From positions 434,001 to 498,000 of the forward strand of contig NW_002476434.1 of NCBI RefSeq assembly GCF_000189635.1: DNA of 64,000 bases. Reading direction: 5' to 3'. Of the stretch, positions 40,178 to 52,400 are shown piece after piece. The position numbers and the translations under genes were made by a program. Positions within the stretch are counted from its first letter, which is position 1, and each line of letters starts with the position of its first letter. The notes beneath the pieces were generated by a model. It did no database searches and was not told where the DNA came from. It saw only the letters and a list, made by a program, of their open reading frames with translations. Source of the DNA: Tetrahymena thermophila SB210. Taxonomy: Eukaryota > Ciliophora > Oligohymenophorea > Hymenostomatida > Tetrahymenidae.

Positions 40178-41258
40178 TCAGACACTGCAAGGTTATTATT
40201 ATGCCATAATCTTTTTAAAAGCAGTGTGGACTTATTTATTTTATAAACAGACTGTACCTCCTCCTCTCTTCCATTAAGAAGTTTGTCTGTTAATATCTCC
40301 TAAACATACGTATGGCTTACTATCGTCTGTGGATATGCAATACTTAGAGTGATCTTATGTTTATTTGTAAGTGATACCATCAAGAGTAATTAACATGTTT
40401 GAACTTACATTGTATTAAGATTCACAGATTGGCTCTTCTTAAGGAGATCCCCAACTTTGAACTATGACACCAGCTTTAATTGACTCTGCGAGTATGGTAT
40501 CATAAAATGGGACTAAATACTTACCAGACTTTGAGAATTTAATGAACTTTGTACCTTTAAGAGATTTAAAATTAACAGCTAATTATTAGTCATCTTTATT
40601 TCTCTTTTGATTAACCATATTAATTATATTGTCTATTCCTTCAAATTCAGTTGGAATATAACTTGAATACACTTTTGGATAGTCTATGTTGTACCCTTCA
40701 GCAATCTTATTTAAGTCCTCAGTAGTTGTCGAAATACAGAAGTAATGCTAGCCGAACTTTGTTTAACTTGAAGGAATCTCCAAATTAACAATATCTTCTT
40801 CAATTACGGGAAATCTAGGAGTTGAATGTACCATCAAATAGCCCTTTTCTCTATTAAAAAATAGATTATTTTAATTTCTTTAGTTTTCTTGAAAAAAATA
40901 TAAATTACTGGTTGAATACCATAAAACCCTTAGCATGAGCGTAACTCAAAGATGCATCAGATTAAGGAGGTTGATCATTCCAAAACACTGAACCGTAGGG
41001 TGATTATTTTCCTATTCTTTCAGTCTATGCAAGTGTACGCATTAATGGAGAGTTATCAATGTCATTTAATTCAAAGCCTTATGATTTTAGCTAAGTGCAA
41101 GAATTAGAATCGCAATATGAATATTCAGAACCAACTGGATGCTTAAGGACTATGAACCAGTCTACGGATTTCCCTCTAGGATCTAGACATGTAGGGTAAT
41201 TTAAAGCAGACACAGTAGTTAAAGCAAGTATTATGGCAATAAGAGTTTTATACATCAT
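40178..41258 (-). CDS. Deoxyribonuclease II family acid nuclease, copy C
   Basis: Two exons, 40909-41258 and 40178-40850, with a short 58-base intron (40851-40908), total 341 codons (340 residues). The start at 41258 (a second ATG follows directly) gives MMYKTLIAIILALTTVSA, a signal peptide. Conserved blocks are KSVDWFIVLKHPVGSEYSYC, LSYAHAKGFMVFNQ at the exon junction, GYLMVHSTPRFP (first catalytic His), FGQHYFCIS, QDHSKYCISTDDSKPYVCLG (second His, HxK) and QWKRGGGTVC. The C terminus ends KKIMAQQQPCSV. The intron position and phase match copies A and B although intron lengths are 58, 402 and 261 bases. It is separated from copies A and B by the two peptidase genes. Both catalytic His are kept. 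Confidence 0.92.
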
Positions 41259-43425
41259 TTTTTATTTTTTAGAACTTTATTTAGAAATTTATTTATTTTA
41301 TTATTTTAATTTTGTAAATTAAATTTCATGTATTAATGTATAAACGAAGAGTAAACTAGCTGAATGTTTTTAGAGCGAATTAAAATTGATATAGCGAGCA
41401 GGAAAAACAAACACCAAATTTAATTTTAAGACAAAAGATATCTATCGATGACATTTACACTTTTAAAATATAAATTTATTAAAGTGTAAAAATAGAATTC
41501 ATTTACAACTTCACATTCTCTTATCACAATTTTATTTTCACTAACTTATATTAATACCACCTACACATATTTGTATTTTAATTTTACTTTGTAGCAATAG
41601 ATAAAGAAAATATAAATACCTATTTACACTTCGCTAGAACTATACTTGTTAAATCTGTCGTCATAACATTAAAAAGCCATGAAAAATTTTATTTAGCCAT
41701 CATCATATTAAAATTTAAAGGATAAATTAATTAAAAAGCACAAAAAGATATCAATTTCCATTAAAATTTTCAGATAAAAAATTTTTAGCATACAGACATA
41801 TTCTAAAAATTATTGGAGTTGAATATTTAAACACTTTGTTTAGGTAACTCTTACTCAATAATTTTAATTCTACTAAATATTGAAATATTATAAAAAATAT
41901 TATTTATTAATAGCTTTATATCATACATTTTTCATCCACTCACACAAACATATTATAATTATGAAAAAATATTCTTAACTTTTTGCAAATATTAATTCAT
42001 TAATAACATTAACATAATTATTAAGTTTCTTCTTAATAAACTTTATTTTAATATCAATTACAAAGCTGTTTTAAATAAATTGTATAAACTATAGCAAATA
42101 TTTTTGTTGGAAAACTAGTAAATAATTTTACTGTAAAACACCTCTCTCTATCCTACAATTTATTTGTAAAATAATTTTTATAAACATTTTAAAAAGTAAT
42201 TTTACTTAAAATTAAACATATAGTGTATTTAAGATTTATATATTATTGTATTGTTAGAAAGATTTTAGTAAATAGAAGTCCAATTACTTGTCTTGATGTC
42301 TTGATGCAGTTTAAATACTTAGTATATTATAAATAATTTCTTAGTAGTGTTTTTGTTTTTGTCATTGTCATTGACATATTTTTAAATCAATTTTATTTTT
42401 TTAAAATAAATGAAGAATATATAAATATCACTTTAATTGATAAAAAGATGTCTTAAAAAGCTTAAAATACATGTAAATGAAAATTAAGCTTTAAAGACTA
42501 AAAGAAATTTAAACAATTTTTAAAGATATTTAATTATTTTTTTAACTGTTTTCTATTTGATAAAAATAATATTTAGATAGATTAACAATATTAATTTTGA
42601 ACACTTTATATCTAAAAATCACTTATTAATTATATCTTAATCAGAATAATACTAGATCATATTTTTTAAAAATAAATAAATTTTAAATAAATTATGCCAC
42701 TTATTTTATTATTAAGTTTTTCTATTTTTAATGATTATCAAAAGTAAAATGACTGAACTTTAAAATATCTCACTTTTGAAATCTTTTAAATTATTCAATA
42801 TATAATAGAAATTTTAGAATATTTTGTTTCTAAATATATTTGATTAAATATTATTAAAATAAAAAGACTTAGATAAAACTAAAATTAAATATTTCTCTTA
42901 TTTTCTGGAGTCAAAATTACAACGGAGTAAAGTGAATAAAAGAGTAAATTAATGATAAGAGATAAGAGTTTTAATTTAATAAAAATATTTTAAATTAACA
43001 AAAATACAGTTTCAAAAATAATAATTTTTAATTAAATTACAATATTTTAATAATCTTCGTAGACTAAATAATAATTATGCTTATATTAAAAGGCTATAAT
43101 AAATGCAAACAAGAAATCAAAAAGGGAAATCATTAAGAATTAACACTTTTTTAGACTCTAATTGTTTGCTTAGTAATATATCTTTGAAATAAGAATGTTT
43201 ATTTATTTATATTCGATAATTTAACATTTATTTATCTATTTTTCTTTAATTTGATTGCATCATTCAAAAAGTTAGTTATTTCAAAACTTTACTTGTTTTT
43301 AATTAAAGATAGATAGAGATTATATTACCAAGTAAGATTTCTATAATCTATAAGAACTTATATTCTTGAATAGTATTACGTTTAGCTAAGATTAAATTAA
43401 AGGATTAATACTTGATTCATTAATA
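41259..43425. other. Long divergent AT-rich intergenic region
   Basis: About 2.2 kb between the DNase II copy C start (leftward) and the K+ channel start (rightward). No coding block, RNA gene or large repeat seen; a small GTCATTGTCATTGAC repeat lies near 42360. Confidence 0.6.
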
Positions 43426-46400
43426 ATGAGTAACGAAGAATGGAAACCAAACGATTAGAAAAATGGCTATGGAAAGCTAAGCTCATTTTCTGTCTCATAG
43501 AAATCTAAATTTTAATTGATGAGTAATAATACTAAGCAAAGAGTATACCCTTTAGATAATAATTTGATAGTAGAGGAGAATTCTATTTTAGAAAAAGATA
43601 CTCCAATCATACATTTCAACAACGAATCTTAAAATAAACAAGACATTTTTAGTCCATAAAACTCATACAACAGATTTATCTTTCAATCTTCTATCAAGGA
43701 TGTATATAATAGACATTATTCCGTTGACGTTTCAAAATTTTAAAGTCCTCTATCTTAATCAGAAAGCAATTAATAGAAATCAGGATAAAACATTGAAGAT
43801 AATTTGGAGGAGTAATTTACAAAGAGATCTTAGTTTAATACGAACTAAAATTTACAAATTAGTTAGGGAGAAAACTAACTTTAGACTAATGAGAAGGTAA
43901 ATTGCTTTTTATAAGTTGTTGAATGAAAAAATTAAATAATTTTAAAATATTTTGATTGTTTTGATAAAGGAATCAGATAAGAAAACTACAGAAATTACTG
44001 AAATGTAAAATAAAAAGAACCCAACTCTATTTGCTCTCAATTACAATAAAGATGAACCTAGAAAAAGGTATAGTGAATTTATACCATCTTCATAAAAATT
44101 AGGATTCTCATAAAGTTCTAAAATACTAAGACGTAATGGTGTAGCTCCTAACTAAAACAACAAGTAATTATTAGGCAGAATAACTTTTCTCAATGTTTAA
44201 TCCGCTCAAAACTAAGCTTCATCAGAAAACGAATCCGTTAATCAAGAAAATTAACAGGTTTAGAACAGTAATGGGATTTCTTCCTATTTTAATATTAATA
44301 AAAAGCTATCTTTAAGCTGGAGATTTATAAATATTCTTGTCCTTATTCAGAATTTAATTAACAAACTTAAAATTTCTAGCTAGACTTACAGACTTAGTAA
44401 ACTAAATTCTACACATTATTTTTATATTAATGATATTACTCATATCGTCACAGAAAAAAGAAATATTTATAAAAACTAATTAACAAATTTCAAAGAATTT
44501 CTCACAGACCTAAAAATAATTAAGCTTGCTGGCAAGTTGTCTGTCCTTTAACCTGAAAAAATGTTTGTAGTAATATGGAAAACTTTAATGCTGATAATTA
44601 TACTATCATAAATATTGTATCTTCCAATAAAGATTGCTTTCTTTAATTTTCACCCAGAATTGAAATATATTTCTTAAATTCTCCTTAATTACTTACCTTT
44701 GGCTGCCTGTATCTGTGATATATTAATTAATTTTAATTTGGCGTTTTTTTCAGCAGAGGGAGTTGTCATTTAGGATAGAGTAGGAATTATAACTAATTAT
44801 CTTAGGTTTTCTTTTTGGTTAGATCTTGTCACAACTATTTCTTTAGGACTTCCTTATTTCCAATATTTAGATCTCTGCTTCTTTTTAAGATTATTTTAAT
44901 TTCTAGAAATCGTTAATTATCTAGATGAAAGATTTTAGTTTTCCTAAAGATTCAATACTGCTTTTACTCTTATAAAACTTATAGCTACTATAATTATTTT
45001 AGCCCATATTTTTGGGTGTGGATTTTATTACATGAGTTTTTACGATCCAAATTACAACTGGGTAGTTAGTTGCAATCTGATCAATAAACCATGGGAGACA
45101 CTATACTTAAAAAGTGTATATTTCATAATTATCACTATGATTACTGTAGGATTCGGAGACATAACACCAAAAAATAACGCTGAAACAATTTATGTTTTAG
45201 GGATTGCATTATTATCGTGCTTCTAATTTGGATACACAGTAAATATAATAGGGTCTTTATTTTAAGAAAAAGCACAAAAAGAAGCTATAATAAAGTAATT
45301 TTAATTCATTAAAAAGATATATAAAATATTCTTAATTTGCTAAATTTAAATTAGGGCATAAAAATATTAAATATCAACATATATGAGACAAAGAATGATA
45401 AGTAATTTTTATTTCCAACTATTAAAAATATTTATTTGAGGATTTTAAAAAAAGACACATCTTTGCAAACTTTAGTTCTCAAAAATTTGGATTACATTTA
45501 AACGTAATAAATTGATGCCCCTGAGCAAGGACTTTATATATTAGACCAAGTATCAGAAAATCTAAAAAACTAAGTTAAATTTGAATTTTATTGGAAAATT
45601 CTCAAAAATCAACCTTTTTTGAATCACTACTTCAGCTAAAATTTCCTAAAATCACTTACTTCAGTTATGACTGAGAAAACCTATATACCAGGTGAATTTG
45701 TTTATCAAATAAATGAGCAATCTCAATCGAATTCTCTATACATACTTTTAAAAGGCTAAGTAGATTTAACTTTGCATTCTTTGTATCAAAAAAATTCTAA
45801 AAAAAAGTTTACCATATAAAGTAAAAAAGTAAGCAATTAAATATAAATATTAATAAAATTTAGTTTGTTTGTCTCTTTTAACAAACTTTATTTATTTTTC
45901 CATATTTTTTTTTTTATATTTACTGAGATTTTAATTAAAAAAAGTCCGGGGAACTATTTGGGCATCATTCATTTTTTACTTCTTCCCAACGTGAGACAGA
46001 TTGTGAATGTCATGTGACTTCTCACATAGTTTCATGCACTCAAGATAATTTTTTAGCTATTGCTAAAGAATATCCAAATGATTATGTAACCAAATATTTT
46101 TATATAGAATTAAAATTAATTATTATCTTTTTAGGAAAAGTATTGCTTTATAAAAGATTAGATATTACTATACTAAAATGACAAAAATATTAAATGTGTT
46201 GCTTGCCACAAGTTTGGTCATTCTATAATAGACTGTCCCTTTATCCATAATATGAATCATAAGGTATATATAAGATATATCTGATGGATATTTAACCTAT
46301 CAAAATTAAATATTTTTTTATAAACTTTGATTTATTCAAAAAAAAAAATTTTTATTGTCTGACATATTTTAATTTTAAGAGGAAAATATAACATGATTTG

Positions 46401-48924
46401 ATTAAATTAATTCTTTCAATTTTAATATCAAAGGAATTGGTTATTCAAAAGTTCAATTATTCAGAAGATCAAAAAAGAAACCTAGATTTCACAAGAAAAT
46501 TAAAAAAGAATAACACGTTCAGCTCTATTCTATAAACAAGAAAGGATTTAAAGAAATTAAGAATAAAATTAGTAAAATCAATAGAATAGTAAAGAGAGAA
46601 AAAGCAAAGAAAGACTCAATAGACTACTACTACTGGAGGTGTCAAAGAAATATTTTCCTCAAAGTTTATTACATAAAGCCCTAATTAAAATAATTAAAAT
46701 TAATCAAATAGCGAAAATTCAAGTGTTGATTCTTCTGACTTAAGCGATTATAAGTATGAAATGCAACTTGAAGAAGAGAAGAATCTTTTGAAAAAACAAC
46801 ATTAAAACTTTCCTTATATGTCTTCTTATTATGATAAATAATTTTATTAGAGATACTCAAAGATTAGTTTAAATGATAAGTTATGTTTTATTTCATCTTC
46901 AAATTCTTCTGAGGATTTAAGTGAAGAAAGTAAAAGTGAGTCTGAGTAGTCTGAAGGTACAATATTCATGAATAGCATCAATTACAATTAAACAATTAAT
47001 GAATTTGATGTTGGTTTTTCAGAAACTAAGATCGATGAGTTTTCTAATTAAAAAATTGGAAGTTAAAAGAAATTAAAAAAAATGAAAACGATGAAAGGAG
47101 TATCAAAACTAAACCAAAAGATTGCTTAAATTATAAAATATAATTAAGACAATATATAAATGAGTATTGATTAAAAAAATTTAAGACATAGAACGAAGCT
47201 CCATAGACCTGATTCTGCTCCTTAAAGAAAAAGTATCATCGAAAATTAAGAAACTATTACAAACAAATTATAAAATTTTACACATAATAAAAAACGGCCA
47301 TCAAGTGTTAAGCTAAGGACAGATACAAGTAAAATAAGATAAAACATATTATTAATCATATTAATATTAATATTTTAATTTAGATATTATTTATAGTGAT
47401 GACAGCTAAGAAGAACTTAATTCTAATGAAAAAAATTAAAAATCTTAAAATTTTACTTCGAATTAAATAAGATCTAATAAAAATTCTAAAACTGTTATAG
47501 GAAGCAAAAATTCCAAAACAAATTATTAAGTATCAATAAATTGCATCAATGATAAAAATTTTAGTTAATAAACATTAGAAGCTTATGAAAATGATAAACC
47601 AAAGTAGCAAAAAGGTTAAAAAAGTGATAAAAGGTTTTCTAATGAACATAAATTGAGTAAAAGTTAAATTGTATCTGAAGAATCGCTAGATTCTTCTTAA
47701 AGTTCTAAAATTAATGCTAAAATAGATAAACAAACTTCAAGTTAGATTTCTTCTAAATCATTTATACAAGATAATAATAGTAAGGATAATGAAGCTATAA
47801 TTTAATAATAATTAAAGATTACTTAACATGATAATTTAGAACAAAAGTTATCTTCTAATATGCCATTGAAAGATAAAATAAATGATGAGATAGCAAATGC
47901 CTTTTAAAAAACCTCTAACGCAAGTTTTGATAATTAATTTGATACTTTGAATACTTAAGAAGGAATTGGAAGTCCAAAAAACTTGCTTTAAATTTATAAA
48001 AATTAATAACAAATTAAACCTGGAAGTAATAAATTTATCACTTCTATTAAAATAAATAGTTCTAAATAAAAGATAGATATAATTAAAAAACATCTTTTGG
48101 ATGATATCCATGAGGACTTAGCAATTAATAGAGAAGAAAAAATAAGCAATGCCTAAAAAATATAACCAAATGTGCTTAAGAATGACACGAAGCAATCAAG
48201 TTAATCTCTTAATTAAATAGGAATAGTTAAATTTGATAGTAATATGTTGAGCATTAAATAAGATGACAGATAAAATTTAGTTTCTAATGAAAATTAGAAA
48301 TAATATAATAAACTTAATTTGAATCCATTGAAAAAAGAACAGAATGATAGTGATGATAATTAGAAATTTAATAAAACAAGGTCAAAAACCATTCACTTGT
48401 CGAAAAAAAAGATTCAAAACAATCCAAAAAGACATAGTAATAATGGATTAGTATTATAAAATTAATTGTAAGTGAAAGATACATCCAAAGTTAATAACCC
48501 CATGCTAAAATCCACAAATATGAATAATTCTACAATAAAGTTGAAAGAAGAAGAAAATACAAACTCAACATAAGAATAAAACTAAAATTAAAAAGATAAA
48601 AACATAAAAGTAAATACAAATCATGAAATATAAAACAATCATAATCTTGAGGACAAAAACTAATTAGATTTCTTTTAAACTTTTGATAAAATGAAAATTT
48701 TTAAAATATATTTTCCAAAAAATAACATCAATATAGTATTAGAAAGCTACACTAAATATTCGGTTAAAAAATTTTTAGCATCAAGGTTATTATCTAATAA
48801 GAATTAATCTAGCATTGTCCCAGTTATTGGTTAGTAAAACTCTGCTGTAAACTTTGTAAATATACTTAAAAAGAGGCTTCTAAATAAGCAAAGACACTCA
48901 ATAATCCCTCCAAAGTAAAACTGA
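43426..48924 (+). CDS. Voltage-gated-type K+ channel with cyclic nucleotide-binding domain, zinc knuckle and long disordered tail
   Basis: Multi-exon gene of the EAG/HCN-like superfamily. The start at 43426 gives MSNEEWKPNDQKNGYGKLSS and a long Ser/Gln-rich cytosolic N terminus. S1 lies near 44570-44640 (MFVVIWKTLMLIIILSQILY), S5 near 44970-45020, and the pore helix and filter ITMITVGFGDITP have TVGFGD at 45143-45160, a potassium signature. The S4 region (FFLRLFQFLEIVNYLDERFQ) has few positive charges, so voltage sensing may be weak. A C-linker follows, then the CNBD: KTYIPGEFVYQINEQSQSNS, YILLKGQVDL and FGHHSFFTSSQRETDCE, the last replacing the usual FGE.AL phosphate cassette. After CFIKDQILLYQN comes a CCHC knuckle, CVACHKFGHSIIDC, near 46195-46240. 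Exons from about 46430 encode roughly 800 residues of Ser/Asn/Gln/Lys-rich sequence ending at TGA 48922-48924. The family is firm; the activating ligand is unknown. Confidence 0.85.
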
Positions 48925-49454
48925 AATTGGTTTCAATATAATTTTACAATATTAAAACTTGAAAAAGCTTTTCAGTCAGTCAGTTTATATTATTCAATAT
49001 TTATTTTTAATAAAAACTATTAAGAAAATTAATTAAAATTTTTGTATATTGTATTTTTCATTTTAAAATAGCTCTAATAACAATTAAAACAATTCTTAAA
49101 TTAAAATCCTCAGTATTTATATTATCTATTTAATAATATAAATAATATGTATTTGATTTACTGATAACAGGTTTTTAAAAATCTGAAAAATCTAAAATTT
49201 TCTAAAAATTTTAACACAAAATGAATTTTTTATAAATTTAGTATCTTTATTTATAGGAATTGTATATAGAATATATATATATATATATTAGTTAAAAATA
49301 GTTCAATAAAAATTAATATGTAAATTATATTTTCATAGAAATATTATGATTTTTTTCAAGTAATTTGGTTAAAATTTTAACTAAAATTAATATTTAGATA
49401 AAACAAATGGAGATTGTATTGGAAAAGTAAGGATTTTATCAAAGTATATTTTAT
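48925..49454. other. Convergent intergenic region
   Basis: About 530 AT-rich bases between the stops of the K+ channel and MON2-like genes. It holds an AT-dinucleotide run at 49271-49289 and nothing else recognised. Confidence 0.6.
49271..49289 (+). repeat. (AT)n microsatellite
   Basis: About nine AT dinucleotides in the convergent spacer. Confidence 0.85.
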
Positions 49455-52400
49455 TCATTAAAGCTCATAAACTCCTATTTTTTAATGATATGTTTGTATA
49501 ATTATTTTCACTAAATCTCTCACTTCTGAATTGTTGCTATGAATACATTCAGTTAATTATGGCATCAAATAGCCTATATGTCCTTTAGAGTTGTTTAATA
49601 AAGGGTTTTCTATTTTCTTAAGTCTGTAAGGTAATGAAGAGTATATTTTGTTACTCTTAAACTCTTTAAAAGTATTTGGAGCAATATTCAAGTTTTAGAG
49701 ATTTTCTAAGAAATGCAAAAATTATCTACTTTATACTCTAATATTTTAATTTTAAAATTAGTTTTAATTAAATAATTGATTGATTTAAAAAACAAACTTA
49801 CTCTTTGACTTAATTTGTCGCTTTTTAATTTTGTTGCTCTAAGGTTGAAATAAATTTATCAAAAATAGCTTAAGCTCTTGACAAGAAAAATGGTAGGAAT
49901 ATTTATGAGTTAAATAATCTTTAGCTACTACATCCATCCATGTAATTACTAATTTGGAAGAGAGCTTCTAAGCAGAATTGAGAGAAGCTTTGAGTCTAAA
50001 ACTTTTCTAATAGGTGAATCTTTTCGAGCTATATATTAGGTTTCCTTTAAGAAAAGGTGTGAATTAACTATCCTATATCCAGAGCCTAATCTAAAGTCAA
50101 GTTAACTTCACCAAGAGCGAAAGATTTTAACAAAAAGAGAAGGAGTGTTTTGTCATGATCTAGGTAAAGCATTAAATCTTCTTCACTTTTGAATTAAACT
50201 TTATCTATTAATAAATGATAAAGTTAAATGTTACTCGATTTTGTAAAAAATTCTAATTACCTTATTCTTTGATTTCTTGCTTAAAGAAATCTAAGGTTAG
50301 TTATAAAATTGGATCGGTTTAAATTTTATTAGAAACTAGAATATTTGCTATAAATGTAAAAATTTGAGTGGCCTCATACCATATAGGATTGCTTTATTAA
50401 TTTAGGGAAGTATACCAAAAGTGATGATAAGCATTATCATATTTAAGGTTGATAATACGATAAATGTGAAGTAAAACATCATAAATATATTTTTTATTTA
50501 TTTTTGTTTCGTTTGATATTAAACTCTTTATGATTTAAAGAATCTTTTTCAACGTTTTATCAAAGAATGGGTCTGACATATCTTCTTAAAAGAATTCTTT
50601 AATGAAACATATAAAAATGCTCTTGTAAAGAGTTCTTTTATTTTTAAAGTTCATTACAATATCATTTAGCAAATCATAAACTTAGTCATCTGAATATTAC
50701 ACTTGGTAGAGTACATTGTTAAATGTCTACTCGACCATATTTGGGAAGATCATAATTTTATATAAAAGTGCCATGCTAGTTGCTATCATTTACTCGTGAT
50801 CTTTCTTTCTAGGTATCCTATCTATGCTTAAAATCTATCTTAGTAATCCAACTGTTTCAGGAATACCATTTTCAATTATTTTCTTTATAAATTTATTTTT
50901 AAAAATTGTAATTAATTTGTATAATATTTATTTTTTTTAATTAATTGTCAATTTATATAAATAATTATAAAAATAAAACATTAATTATTTTATCGAATTA
51001 ATTAATTACCTTTGACTCAACAATATCTATTGGAATTTAAGAGAAGAAATCATCAAGTCTGTCAATAACTGTAATAATTTCTTACTAAAGGTAAACAGTG
51101 TACTAAGGATAGTTTTTTATAAACTAGGCAATATCTTTCACACATAAAAATGTTATATCAGTAACTTTGAAACTGATAAAATCTCCTAAAATGATGAAAT
51201 AAAGCTCTAAACTATTTATTTCTACAGCCTTTTATTCTCTGGGCATCATAGGAGTAGCCTCTTACTCAGACTCTTCAGACTAAAGCTCCTTTAGTTTGTC
51301 ATCATTATTGTATTCGTCTGCTTTGATGAAATTAATTAAAGGAGGTTATTATCTGAATACCTCTGCATCGCTATTTTTACGAGGCTCACTGATAGTATCG
51401 CTTTCAATTTTGGTAGAGGCAGCACTCTAACTGTTATTGTCAACAATATTCTTATAAGACGATGAATTTGATAACTACTTTTATACTTACTATTCATTAA
51501 TATTGACAGACCATTCCTAGGTTTCTTATTTCTACCTAATGACATCACTGATGTGATCTTCCACAGCATTTTCCTATTCCTATTTGACTTATTATTTTGC
51601 TTCTTAGCTATTTTCTATTGACCTAGATGATTCAACTTCTTTTATTTTATTCATCTAGATTAAATCTTTTGTTACAGTTCTTGTACGTTATTATTATTTT
51701 TCAATTGATTCTTTCATTTCATCTATTTATTGTAATTCATAGCCATTTTAAACTGTTTCTTTGCCCACGTTAATTTGCTATTCTTTAGAGTCTAAAGACC
51801 TTAAGCTAGAAATTTAGCGAGTCTTAGTTTTACTGTAAAATTTTTTGGATTTAGGAAAAACTAGTTTTTTCTTGTTCAAAATATTTTATTAAGCCAAACT
51901 ATCTTTGATTTTTAGTTGATGCTTTTTCTACTTTTGACCACTTAGTTCTTGTGAGTTTATTTTCTCATCTTCTCCCTATAAAATAAAGCAATTAAATATT
52001 TTAAATTTAAAAATTGTTTGAATACTTCTTTATTTTCTTAGTTATTTTTGTCATCTTAGTTAGCATTCTCTTCAATATCATCTTCGAATGAAACCAATTT
52101 TATTACTTGATCTCCTTCTGTTTCGAAATTTTCAGTGTATTGTATAGGATAATTATGATCATGATCTTCATCTTCTTTTTCTTTTGAATTTTCTAGGTTA
52201 GTGGCACTCTTTACTTTTTTTTCGAAATTCAAAACTTTTTTATCTGAAATGGTATTATTTATTAAATTTTGATTCATTAGTGTTATTAGCTTAGATGATA
52301 GAGCTTATGGCTGATGTCCATCTGTACGATTTGTTTTAGGAGCAAATTCTAATAATGTCTTCGATGTCTTCTCTGAAGATGCATCACCATCTTCTTCAGA

